A stretch of DNA of 5,617 nt from an uncultured Neisseria sp. (GTDB lineage Bacteria; Pseudomonadota; Gammaproteobacteria; Burkholderiales; Neisseriaceae). Below, in pieces: positions 1 to 5,617 of the stretch; positions within the stretch are counted from its first letter, which is position 1, and each line of letters opens with the position of its first letter. The position numbers and the translations under genes were made by a program. The stretch covers positions 1 through 5,617 of the forward strand of contig CALFOA010000467.1 of assembly GCA_937919795.1 (NCBI GenBank), given 5' to 3'. The notes under the pieces are model-generated. The model searched no databases, was not told the DNA's origin, and was given only the letters and a program-made list of their open reading frames with translations.

Positions 1-55
1 TTTTGGGCTTGCTTAAATTTCTGGCGCACCGGAAAGGTTATTAGTTTGCAACAAT
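1..55 (+). other. Left edge: possible last codons of an upstream gene, not resolved
   Basis: All three forward frames are open from the window edge and stop soon after: at 14-16, 42-44 and 55-57. The frame stopping at 42-44 would end in LAHRKGY, and the one stopping at 55-57 would run directly into the hairpin at 56-92. A terminator-like hairpin just downstream suggests that a forward gene ends here, but the sequence does not show which frame is used or what the product is. The fragment could also be plain intergenic DNA. Confidence 0.25.
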
Positions 56-92
56 AATGCCTGTCTGAAAAATATGCTTTCAGACAGGCATT
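56..92 (+). terminator. DUS-pair hairpin, probable terminator of the upstream gene
   Basis: Bases 56-70 pair perfectly with 78-92 (15 bp) around a 7-base loop (71-77). Each arm contains an exact TGCCTGTCTGAA uptake sequence: 58-69 on the + strand and 79-90 on the - strand. Inverted DUS pairs just after stop codons are a well-known form of intrinsic terminator in Neisseria. The U-tract after the stem is poor (TTTCATAAAA), so termination strength is uncertain. The hairpin lies between whatever is left of the window and the lipoprotein gene starting at 120. Confidence 0.7.
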
Positions 93-119
93 TCATAAAA
101 TGCTTTAGGTTGATGACTA

Positions 120-905
120 ATGAAAAAAATACATATCGCTTTACTAAGCTTGATGGCCTTATCCGCCTGCGGGCAGGAATCTTCGTCCAACAAAATGGAC
201 TATACGGATAAAACCCTTCGCACTGTTTATTTAAAATCAAAGGTTTCTGATCAGGAACTACCTATCTCACTGCCGAATTGTGTGATAAGCAGCATATCGG
301 AAACTGTACCTAGAAGTCAGCAACAGGGTAAAACTGTTGCAGATGTGATCGATCTGCGGGTTGAGCGTTTGGTTTTTTCTCAACCTGAATTCCCGTCAAA
401 ACTTGAGTGTGCAATAGAAGAAAACAGTAAGATGGCCACTATGTATCCGGCCTCTCCATTGAGCGAGCAGGAAAAACAACTGCTTAAATCCGATCCGTTT
501 GCATATTTATTTCATGAACGAGTAGGGATAAAAGAACTGCATTTAGCTTATAAAAATGATATGGATTTATATAAAGCCAGTCCTGTGAGTGATGGGGTTC
601 TTGTCCATAAGAACTTTCCCGGAATCTCTAGACCTTTGTCTATTAGTTTTATCAGATTTAATCCGCAAACCCCGAATAGCTCTTTTCGATATTATTTTAA
701 TGTTAAAACTATTTTGAAAGGGGAATATCTGTTGAGATATGAAGTGATTGCCACCCCTAAAGACCCCACACAATTTGCCGAAAAACTCAGAAACATTATT
801 GAAGAAGATAAAAATGTTTTGGATTATCCCGACGTGATTGCAGAATTTGTGGCGAATAATGAAAAGATTGCTGATTTTTTTGAGAATCAGCAAACGGGTA
901 AATAA
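120..905 (+). CDS. Putative lipoprotein of unknown function (261 aa)
   Basis: I do not recognise the family. The N-terminus is a clear lipoprotein signal peptide: basic MKKIH, a hydrophobic stretch at about residues 6-16, and a lipobox LSAC at 14-17, with Cys17 as the predicted lipidated residue. The residue after the cysteine is Gly rather than Asp, which by the enterobacterial sorting rule would favour the outer membrane. A Ser/Gln-rich linker (19-24) follows. The remaining roughly 235 residues show no transmembrane segment and no motif I can name. Mature Cys54 and Cys97 could form a disulfide. The C-terminal half alternates strand-like stretches (about 173-213) with a charged, probably helical tail (217-257). 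The ATG at 120 is supported by the signal peptide and a weak AGG at 107-109. The gene stands alone between two DUS hairpins and faces glnE tail to tail. Sampled lines have about 33-35% G+C against up to 57% in glnE, so a different origin or weak selection is possible. Coding status is well supported, function is not. Confidence 0.85.
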   Translation: MKKIHIALLSLMALSACGQESSSNKMDYTDKTLRTVYLKSKVSDQELPISLPNCVISSISETVPRSQQQGKTVADVIDLRVERLVFSQPEFPSKLECAIEENSKMATMYPASPLSEQEKQLLKSDPFAYLFHERVGIKELHLAYKNDMDLYKASPVSDGVLVHKNFPGISRPLSISFIRFNPQTPNSSFRYYFNVKTILKGEYLLRYEVIATPKDPTQFAEKLRNIIEEDKNVLDYPDVIAEFVANNEKIADFFENQQTGK

Positions 906-932
906 ATAGCGATAACGTTGTTTATCGATAAC

Positions 933-968
933 AATGCCTGTCTGAAAACATTCTTTCAGACAGGCATT
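933..968. terminator. DUS-pair hairpin, probable terminator between convergent genes
   Basis: Bases 933-947 pair perfectly with 954-968 (15 bp) around a 6-base loop. The arms carry exact TGCCTGTCTGAA copies at 935-946 (+) and 955-966 (-). The 15-base arm is identical to that of the hairpin at 56-92; only the loop differs. The hairpin begins 28 bases after the lipoprotein stop codon and lies downstream of glnE on the other strand, so it could end transcripts from both sides. Neither flank has a long U-tract. Confidence 0.75.
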
Positions 969-1000
969 CTCTATTGCGAAACAACTTACAATTACCATAT

Positions 1001-1076
1001 CGTCATACTCGGGCTTGACCCGAGTATCTTACTTCAAGGAACCCAAGAGATGCTCGGGTCAAGCCCGAGCATGACG
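1001..1076. repeat. Inverted pair of REP-like 29-mers
   Basis: The arm at 1001-1029 and the reverse complement of 1048-1076 match at 27 of 29 bases, around an 18-base spacer (1030-1047). Each arm is itself a small hairpin: CTCGGG, loop CTTGA, CCCGAG, with flanking GTCAT and ATCT. The two differences lie symmetrically beside the small stem (A/T in the left arm, G/C in the right), so each arm keeps its own pairing. This compensated pattern resembles REP/BIME-type or dRS3-like dispersed palindromes. Near-identical GTCAT-CTCGGGCTTGACCCGAG-ATC units are, from memory, common between genes in alphaproteobacteria. The element may stabilise or end the convergent transcripts, or be a non-autonomous mobile repeat. 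No transposase is present here. Confidence 0.75.
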
Positions 1077-1121
1077 AAGGCGGCTATTTTTAAGTTTAGC
1101 GGCTATATATTCCCAACCACA

Positions 1122-3809
1122 TCAAGCAACCGCAGGTTCTTCGCCAAATACTTCCCGCCACAAGGCTTTTACGGCGGCGTAGTGTGACAATAATAAATCG
1201 TCCACTTCCGCTTTTTTGGCGTCGCGCAGTTTGGTGTTGTGCTGCTGTTTGCGGTAATAGCGATAAGCAATGCGGGCTTGTTCGGCCAAATCGGCCGGAA
1301 TCAAACCGCGCTCGGCGGCCATCCGCAATAAGGCGATATTGCCGTAGTTTTCCAGCAATTCGGGGCAATCGGCGGATTTGGACAATACCAGATATTGCAC
1401 GATAAATTCCACGTCGACCACGCCGCCGCGGGCGTATTTAACGTCGTTGTCCAGCGACGGATGGGTGGGGAACATTTTTTCGCGCATGGCGATGATTTCG
1501 CGGCGCAATTCGGCGGTATCGCGGTGTTCGGTGAGGATTTGGCGGCGGATGTTTTCAAAAGCTTCGCCGATGGCGGGGCTGCCGCAGATGTAGCGGGCGC
1601 GGGTGAGTGCTTGGTGTTCCCACGTCCAGGCGCTTTCGCGTTGGTATTTTTCGAAGGCTTCTACGGTGTGAACCAGATAGCCGGATTCGCCGTTGGGGCG
1701 CAGCCGTAAATCGACATCATAAAGCGTGCCCGCGCCGGTGCTGCCGGAAAGCCAGGTGGTGAGGCGGCGGGCGAGTTTGCCGTAGAGGTCGGGCGCGTCG
1801 GGATGCGGATCATCAAACAGATAAACCAAATCCAAATCGGAAGTGTAGCCCAACTCTTTGCCGCCGAGTTTGCCGTAGCCGATGATGGCGAGCGACGGGG
1901 TATCGGTGTGTTTTTTCGGCATATCGCGCCAGGCGTAATCGAGGGTAAGCGCGAGGATGGTGTCGGCCAGATAAGAGAGCTGGTCGCTCAAGGCTTCTAC
2001 TTCCCATAAGCCGGCCAAATCCTGCACCGCCAGCCGGAACACTTGGGCGTGCTGGAAATGGCGTAACACATCCATACGCGCTTCGGTGTCTTCCTGCGCT
2101 TCGAGCGCGGCGGCCAACTCGGCGCGCAGTTTCGGCCAGTCGTATTCGGTTTCCATTAGTTGGGCGCTGAGCAATTCATCCAGCAAAATCGGATGGCGTT
2201 GCAGATAGGAAGCCACCCAAGCGCTTTGCGCCATGATGTCGGCCAGGCGTTTTAATTCGTTAGGGTATTCGTGCAAAAAGGCCAGATAGGAAGAACGGCG
2301 GCTGATGCTTTCGAGAAAATCGAGCAGGCGCGATAAGGTGGCGTCGGGGTTGCCGCTTTGCGCGGCGGCTTCGATCAACTGCGGCAGCACGGCATCAAAG
2401 CGTTGCTGGGCGCGGCTGGTGAGCTGGCGGTATTTATTGCCGTGGCGCAGTTGTTCAAGGCGCGCGGCGACGGCAGCGGGCTCGGCAAAACCTAAAGCGG
2501 CCAGTTTGGCGTGCACATCGCTGTCGTCCAGCGTTTGCTCCCAAATGCCGGATAGTTCGTGCGCTTCTTCTTGCTTTTGCTCTTCCGGCTCGGTAAGGAT
2601 TTCATTGAATAATACATTTACCACGCTGCGGTGTTGCTGAAGCCTGTCTGAAAAAGCGGCGTAATCGGCAAAGCCCATGCTTTCGGCCAAGCGCTGTTGT
2701 TGCTCGGGATTTTGCGGCAGCATTTGGGTTTGCTGGTCATCCCAATATTGCAGGCGGTGTTCGACATCGCGTAAGAAGCGGTAGGCTGCCAGCAAAGCGG
2801 CCACATTTTCCGGCTCCAAAATGCCCAATTCTTCCAGCTTAAGCAGGGTTTCCTGCGTGCCTTTCAATTGCAGCGCTTTGTTGCGACCACCGCGTATCAT
2901 CTGGAAAATCTGGGCGATAAATTCCACTTCGCGGATGCCGCCGGCGCCGAGTTTTACGTTATCGGCCATGCCGCGTTTGCTCACTTCCTGCCGAATTTGT
3001 TTGTGCAGGCCGCGCATCGCTTCATAAGCGTTGAAATCAAGGTATTTTCGGAACACAAACGGCCGCACCAAGCTGGTGATGTCGTTGCGGTGCGGCGTCA
3101 CCACCCGCCCTTTGCACCAGGCATAACGCTCCCATTCGCGCCCTTGGGTAATCAGATATTGTTCCAGAGCGGTTTCGCTCAATACCAACGCACCGGCATC
3201 GCCGTCCGGCCGCAAACGCATATCAACGCGGAACACTTGGCCGTCGCCGGTGATGTCGTTCAACAGTGCAATCAGTTTCTGGCCGACTTTGGTAAAAAAC
3301 TCCTGATTGGTACGCTCGCGCTTGCCGTCGGTATCGCCGCCTTCCTGATAAACAAAAATCAAATCAATATCGGAAGACACGTTCAATTCATAACCGCCCG
3401 CCTTGCCCATCGCTACCACGCTCAAATGCTGCGGCTCGCGGGTATAGCGGCCGATGGGCGTGCCGTACAGGCCCTGATAATAGTGATAAGCAAAATCCAG
3501 CGCGGTATTAACGGCAAAATCGGCCAAGCGGGTGATGGTGCCGGTTACCTCGGCCAAATCGCTTTTGCGGCAAATATCGCGCGTGATGATGTGCGCCATC
3601 ACATAGCGGCGCAACAGCCGCAACTGGCGTGCCAATTCTTCCTCGTTTTCCGATTCGAGCAAACACTGCCAGTCGGCAAACGCGGTGAAATCGGCTTCGG
3701 TAAGCGGCCTTTCCAGCAAAGGATTCAAAATCTCGGGCTTGAGATTGCCGTTATCGAGATGGCGGGCAAGGTAATGGGAATAAAGGCGGGCGGTATCGGT
3801 ATCAGACAT
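1122..3809 (-). CDS. glnE: GlnE, bifunctional glutamine synthetase adenylyltransferase / adenylyl-removing enzyme (895 aa)
   Basis: GlnE adds AMP to a tyrosine on each glutamine synthetase subunit when nitrogen is plentiful and removes it by phosphorolysis when nitrogen is scarce, under control of the PII protein; it acts in the cytosol. The two nucleotidyltransferase halves are both visible. The N-terminal adenylyl-removing domain has GKAGGYELNVSSDIDL at 135-150 (metal-binding Asp147 and Asp149), DMRLRPDGDAG at 196-206 and GAGGIREVEF at 288-297. The C-terminal adenylyltransferase domain has GYGKLGGKELGYTSDLDL at 644-661 (Asp658 and Asp660), DVDLRLRPNGESG at 698-710 and RGGVVDVEF at 794-802. 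All key residues look intact. At 895 aa it is somewhat shorter than the E. coli enzyme (about 945 aa), as is usual in Neisseria. The ATG at 3809 has a good AGGAA ribosome site (3815-3819 on the minus strand, 5-base spacing). A near-DUS lies in codons 386-390, in the region after the first domain. The gene is divergent from the rfaQ-like gene and appears to be transcribed alone. Confidence 0.97.
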   Translation of the reverse strand: MSDTDTARLYSHYLARHLDNGNLKPEILNPLLERPLTEADFTAFADWQCLLESENEEELARQLRLLRRYVMAHIITRDICRKSDLAEVTGTITRLADFAVNTALDFAYHYYQGLYGTPIGRYTREPQHLSVVAMGKAGGYELNVSSDIDLIFVYQEGGDTDGKRERTNQEFFTKVGQKLIALLNDITGDGQVFRVDMRLRPDGDAGALVLSETALEQYLITQGREWERYAWCKGRVVTPHRNDITSLVRPFVFRKYLDFNAYEAMRGLHKQIRQEVSKRGMADNVKLGAGGIREVEFIAQIFQMIRGGRNKALQLKGTQETLLKLEELGILEPENVAALLAAYRFLRDVEHRLQYWDDQQTQMLPQNPEQQQRLAESMGFADYAAFSDRLQQHRSVVNVLFNEILTEPEEQKQEEAHELSGIWEQTLDDSDVHAKLAALGFAEPAAVAARLEQLRHGNKYRQLTSRAQQRFDAVLPQLIEAAAQSGNPDATLSRLLDFLESISRRSSYLAFLHEYPNELKRLADIMAQSAWVASYLQRHPILLDELLSAQLMETEYDWPKLRAELAAALEAQEDTEARMDVLRHFQHAQVFRLAVQDLAGLWEVEALSDQLSYLADTILALTLDYAWRDMPKKHTDTPSLAIIGYGKLGGKELGYTSDLDLVYLFDDPHPDAPDLYGKLARRLTTWLSGSTGAGTLYDVDLRLRPNGESGYLVHTVEAFEKYQRESAWTWEHQALTRARYICGSPAIGEAFENIRRQILTEHRDTAELRREIIAMREKMFPTHPSLDNDVKYARGGVVDVEFIVQYLVLSKSADCPELLENYGNIALLRMAAERGLIPADLAEQARIAYRYYRKQQHNTKLRDAKKAEVDDLLLSHYAAVKALWREVFGEEPAVA
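2641..2652 (+). repeat. Near-exact DNA uptake sequence inside glnE
   Basis: AGCCTGTCTGAA matches the local DUS at 11 of 12 bases; only the first base differs. Read on the coding (minus) strand it makes up most of codons 386-390 (FSDRL) of GlnE, in the stretch that follows the adenylyl-removing domain, where sequence constraint is probably low. Confidence 0.8.
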
Positions 3810-3814
3810 GGCGT

Positions 3815-3819
3815 TTCCT
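3815..3819 (-). promoter_or_regulatory. Ribosome binding site of glnE
   Basis: The minus strand reads AGGAA followed by five bases (ACGCC) and the ATG at 3809. This is the clearest Shine-Dalgarno match in the window and fixes the glnE start. Confidence 0.75.
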
Positions 3820-3841
3820 ACGCGGTGCGGTTATCCTGCTT

Positions 3842-3870
3842 ATCATAGCATTATCGTGATGATGAGATAA
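3842..3870 (-). promoter_or_regulatory. Candidate glnE promoter (extended -10)
   Basis: On the minus strand the sequence TGCTATGAT (3850 to 3842) gives a TGn-extended -10 with five of six bases of TATAAT. Seventeen bases upstream lies TTATCT (3870 to 3865), a weak -35 with three of six bases. Transcription would start near 3835, leaving a leader of about 25 bases that includes the AGGAA site. The assignment rests on motif matching alone. Confidence 0.4.
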
Positions 3871-3885
3871 GCGGCTGTTTATTTT

Positions 3886-3897
3886 TTCAGACAGGCA
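3886..3897 (-). repeat. Single exact DNA uptake sequence in the divergent promoter region
   Basis: The minus strand carries an exact TGCCTGTCTGAA. Unlike the copies at 58-90 and 935-966 it has no inverted partner nearby and so forms no terminator hairpin. It lies upstream of both glnE and the rfaQ-like gene, next to the likely -35 region of the latter. Confidence 0.9.
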
Positions 3898-3929
3898 TTG
3901 GAATGCTGGAAGCCTTATCCCGCTATCGT

Positions 3930-3935
3930 TATAAT
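3930..3935 (+). promoter_or_regulatory. Candidate -10 box of the rfaQ-like gene
   Basis: A perfect TATAAT lies 33 bases before the ATG at 3969, giving a predicted transcription start near 3942. The correctly spaced -35 position (about 3907-3912, TGGAAG) matches only three of six consensus bases, and no TGn extension is present. If used, the promoter may be weak or need an activator. Confidence 0.45.
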
Positions 3936-3968
3936 GCCCTTTCCCACAACCTTCGATACGGATAAACC

Positions 3969-5045
3969 ATGCCAGCCGATTTGCAACATGCCCGTTTTCT
4001 GCTGATTCAAATGATGCACCACGGCGATGTGCTGCTCAATACCATCGTCGCCGATGCGCTGAAACAGGCATGGCCACAGTGTACTGTCGATATGCTGGTG
4101 TATCAGGGTATGCAAGATGTTTTGCTGGACAATCCGTCTATCAATCAGGTGTTTACTGTTGATCGAAACTGGAAAAAACAAGGCGCCTTGAAACACGCTG
4201 GATTGGAAATCGGCCTCGCTAACAGCATCCGCGCCCAGCGTTATGATGTGGTGCTGAATTTTTCCAACCGCTGGCGCGCCGGTTTCCTCACTGCTTACAG
4301 CGGCGCCAAACAGCGTATTTCCTACCAGTTCCACAACCGCCAAAACCTCGCTTGGCGTACGCTGCATACTGCTTTGGTCGAGCCATCCGGCATGGATACT
4401 CACACCGCAGACGACTACCTCAATTTATTGCGTCCGCTCTCCTTACCCGAAAACATTCAGCCGCGCGTAAACATGGGGATAGCCGAAAGCAGCCGCGCCG
4501 CGTTGCAGCAAAAGCTGGCGGCACAAGGCTGGCTGGATCAGCCTTATGTGTTGGTGCACCCCGGTTCGCGCTGGTTTTTCAAATGCTGGGACGACGACAA
4601 AACCGTCGCGCTGCTGCAAAAGCTGTTAGACAACGGCGAAAATGTGGTGCTCACCGCCGCGCCGGACGAACGTGAAAACCAAATGCTGCAATACTTACAG
4701 GCCTGTCTGAAACCGGCTAGCGGACAATTATTTATCCTCAACGGCACGCTCACCCTGCGCGAACTGGCCGCCGCCATCGACGGCGCTCGTCTGTTTATCG
4801 GCGTCGATTCGGTGCCGATGCACATGGCCGCAGCGCTGGATAAACCGCAAGTGGCGCTGTTTGGCCCCAGTTGGGTCAGCCGCTGGCGGCCTTATTCGGA
4901 TCAAGCTACGGTGATCTGGGCGGGGGATTATGGTGAACTACCCCACCCCAACAGCATAGACGTCAACACCCGCGAACGCCTACTCTCGCACATTCCGCTG
5001 GAAGCCGTGTGGCAGGCAGTAGAACAAAAACTGGCTGCCATCTAA
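3969..5045 (+). CDS. rfaQ: LPS heptosyltransferase III-like glycosyltransferase, GT9 family (358 aa)
   Basis: The protein belongs to the ADP-heptose:LPS heptosyltransferase family (GT9, GT-B fold), which transfers heptose from an ADP-heptose donor to the inner core of lipopolysaccharide on the cytoplasmic face of the inner membrane. Visible motifs: HHGDVLLNTIV at 17-27, with Asp20 at the place of the catalytic aspartate of WaaC; VHPGSRWFFKCW at 196-207, with Lys205 in the donor-phosphate region; GVDSVPMHMAAAL at 278-290, with Asp280 in the heptose-binding position; and ALFGPS at 296-301. The HGD-LL-T-V pattern and the DMLVYQ stretch (41-46) resemble E. coli RfaQ/WaaQ more than RfaC or RfaF, hence the heptosyltransferase III call; the exact acceptor cannot be read from sequence. 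No signal peptide or membrane helix is visible. The ATG at 3969 has a weak GGA (3960-3962) upstream. A near-DUS lies in codons 244-248. oppB follows 51 bases downstream in the same direction. Confidence 0.85.
   Translation: MPADLQHARFLLIQMMHHGDVLLNTIVADALKQAWPQCTVDMLVYQGMQDVLLDNPSINQVFTVDRNWKKQGALKHAGLEIGLANSIRAQRYDVVLNFSNRWRAGFLTAYSGAKQRISYQFHNRQNLAWRTLHTALVEPSGMDTHTADDYLNLLRPLSLPENIQPRVNMGIAESSRAALQQKLAAQGWLDQPYVLVHPGSRWFFKCWDDDKTVALLQKLLDNGENVVLTAAPDERENQMLQYLQACLKPASGQLFILNGTLTLRELAAAIDGARLFIGVDSVPMHMAAALDKPQVALFGPSWVSRWRPYSDQATVIWAGDYGELPHPNSIDVNTRERLLSHIPLEAVWQAVEQKLAAI
4700..4711 (+). repeat. Near-exact DNA uptake sequence inside the rfaQ-like gene
   Basis: GGCCTGTCTGAA matches the local DUS at 11 of 12 bases, differing at the first position. 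It spans codons 244-248 (QACLK), between the donor-site motif at 196-207 and the GVDS motif at 278-290. Confidence 0.8.
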
Positions 5046-5096
5046 ACCCTGATGGTTGGATAACACCCATCGCCCCTATTTTCGAAACCGCTGACC

Positions 5097-5617
5097 ATGT
5101 TCAAATTCATCATCCGCCGCGTGTTTGAAGCCATTCCCACGCTGTTTGTTTTGATTACCGTATCTTTCTTTATGATGCGGCTCGCGCCCGGCAGCCCGTT
5201 TACCGGCGAGCGCGACCTGCCGCCTGAGGTGTTGGCCAATATTGAAGCCAAATATCACTTAAACGATCCCATTTGGCTGCAATATTTCAGTTATCTCAAG
5301 CAGTTGGCAGTGGGCGACTTCGGCCCTTCGTTCAAATATAAAGACTACACGGTGAACGAATTGTTGGCACAGGCCTTTCCCGTTTCGCTGGAAATCGGCC
5401 TTTATGCGTTTGCCATCGCGCTACTGGTGGGCGTGAGCTTAGGCGTGTTGGCCGCCTTGAAACAAAACAGCTGGCTCGACTACCTTACCATGGGCGCGGC
5501 GATGACCGGTGTGGTGATTCCCAGCTTTGTGAAAGCGCCGTTGCTGGTGTTGATTTTTGCCATCTGGCTCAAATGGCTACCGGCCGGCGGTTGGAACGGT
5601 GGCGCGGTTCCCAATAT
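5097..5617 (+). CDS. oppB: OppB, oligopeptide ABC transporter permease (partial, first 173 residues)
   Basis: OppB is one of the two membrane subunits (with OppC) of the oligopeptide importer; OppA captures the peptide and OppD/OppF hydrolyse ATP. The start MFKFIIRRVFEAIPTL and the stretches MMRLAPGSPFTGER (26-39), EAKYHLNDPIW (50-60), GDFGPSFKYKDY (73-84) and GVVIPSF (138-144) are, by recollection, close to identical to E. coli OppB (306 aa). Membrane segments are visible at about 9-29, 97-120 and 131-159, with the large periplasmic region of the family between the first two. The gene is open to the window edge; the remaining helices and the EAA loop that contacts the ATPase lie outside. The ATG at 5097 is supported by family alignment and an in-frame stop at 5061-5063. 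No Shine-Dalgarno sequence is visible, so initiation may be weak or coupled to the upstream gene. No oppA lies upstream in this window. Confidence 0.95.
   Translation, partial: MFKFIIRRVFEAIPTLFVLITVSFFMMRLAPGSPFTGERDLPPEVLANIEAKYHLNDPIWLQYFSYLKQLAVGDFGPSFKYKDYTVNELLAQAFPVSLEIGLYAFAIALLVGVSLGVLAALKQNSWLDYLTMGAAMTGVVIPSFVKAPLLVLIFAIWLKWLPAGGWNGGAVPN

Noticed and set aside
96..101. TAAAAT as a -10 box for the lipoprotein gene
   Set aside because: Transcription would begin around 108, within the AGG at 107-109 that serves as ribosome site, and no -35 is found at the right distance. The promoter of this gene remains unidentified.
910..932. Overlapping CGATAAC direct repeats and the 10-base palindrome TTATCGATAA after the lipoprotein stop
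   Set aside because: It is short and A/T-rich, and lies directly beside the stronger DUS hairpin. It may add slightly to the terminator structure, but I cannot support a separate function.
567..998. A 143-codon minus-strand open frame overlapping the lipoprotein gene
   Set aside because: It begins in the REP-side gap, crosses the terminator hairpin and lies antisense to a gene with a clear signal peptide. It has no domain or ribosome site.
1080..1106. Direct repeat GCGGCTAT at 1080-1087 and 1099-1106
   Set aside because: It has only eight bases and two copies, with no hairpin and no link to a known element; chance is a sufficient explanation.
918..1187. An 89-codon + strand open frame across the gap between the lipoprotein gene and glnE
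   Set aside because: It is made almost entirely of the DUS hairpin, the REP-like pair and the antisense of the glnE end, so it is unlikely to be a gene.
2868..3848. A 326-codon open frame on the + strand, antisense to the first part of glnE
   Set aside because: The opposite strand encodes intact GlnE motifs throughout. The antisense frame has no recognisable domain and no good ribosome site, and long antisense frames are common in G+C-rich genes.
4352..4825. Open frames in other phases overlapping the rfaQ-like gene on both strands
   Set aside because: They are rich in Arg, Ala and Ser, as expected for out-of-frame reading of G+C-rich coding DNA, and the GT9 motifs lie in the main frame.

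Overview
The window comes from the chromosome of a bacterium of the family Neisseriaceae. The main evidence is the recurring 12-mer TGCCTGTCTGAA (five exact copies and two 11/12 copies on both strands). This is a dialect of the Neisseria DNA uptake sequence (DUS). It differs from the gonococcal/meningococcal ATGCCGTCTGAA and, from memory, matches the variant described for Neisseria wadsworthii and N. shayeganii (TG-wadDUS). The species is an inference; the family is well supported.

Layout, left to right. Positions 1-55 carry at most the last codons of an upstream gene, followed by a DUS-pair hairpin (56-92). Positions 120-905 (+) encode a 261-residue lipoprotein of unknown function that is clearly AT-richer than its neighbours. 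Positions 906-1121 form the convergent gap between this gene and glnE. The gap holds a second DUS-pair hairpin (933-968) and an inverted pair of REP-like 29-mers (1001-1076). Positions 1122-3809 (-) are glnE, the bifunctional adenylyltransferase/adenylyl-removing enzyme of glutamine synthetase. Positions 3810-3968 are a divergent promoter region with one exact DUS and candidate promoters facing both ways. Positions 3969-5045 (+) encode a family 9 glycosyltransferase that looks like LPS heptosyltransferase III (RfaQ/WaaQ type). Positions 5097-5617 (+) are the first 173 codons of oppB, an oligopeptide ABC transporter permease cut by the window edge.

The recognised genes are housekeeping functions without an obvious shared pathway: nitrogen control (glnE), outer-membrane LOS/LPS core assembly (rfaQ-like) and peptide uptake (oppB). 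rfaQ and oppB lie in the same direction 51 bases apart and could share a transcript; no oppA precedes oppB here. No tRNA, rRNA, CRISPR array or transposase was seen, and I found no convincing new multi-gene system. The least explained part is the AT-rich orphan lipoprotein gene bracketed by two almost identical DUS hairpins, with the REP-like pair beside it.
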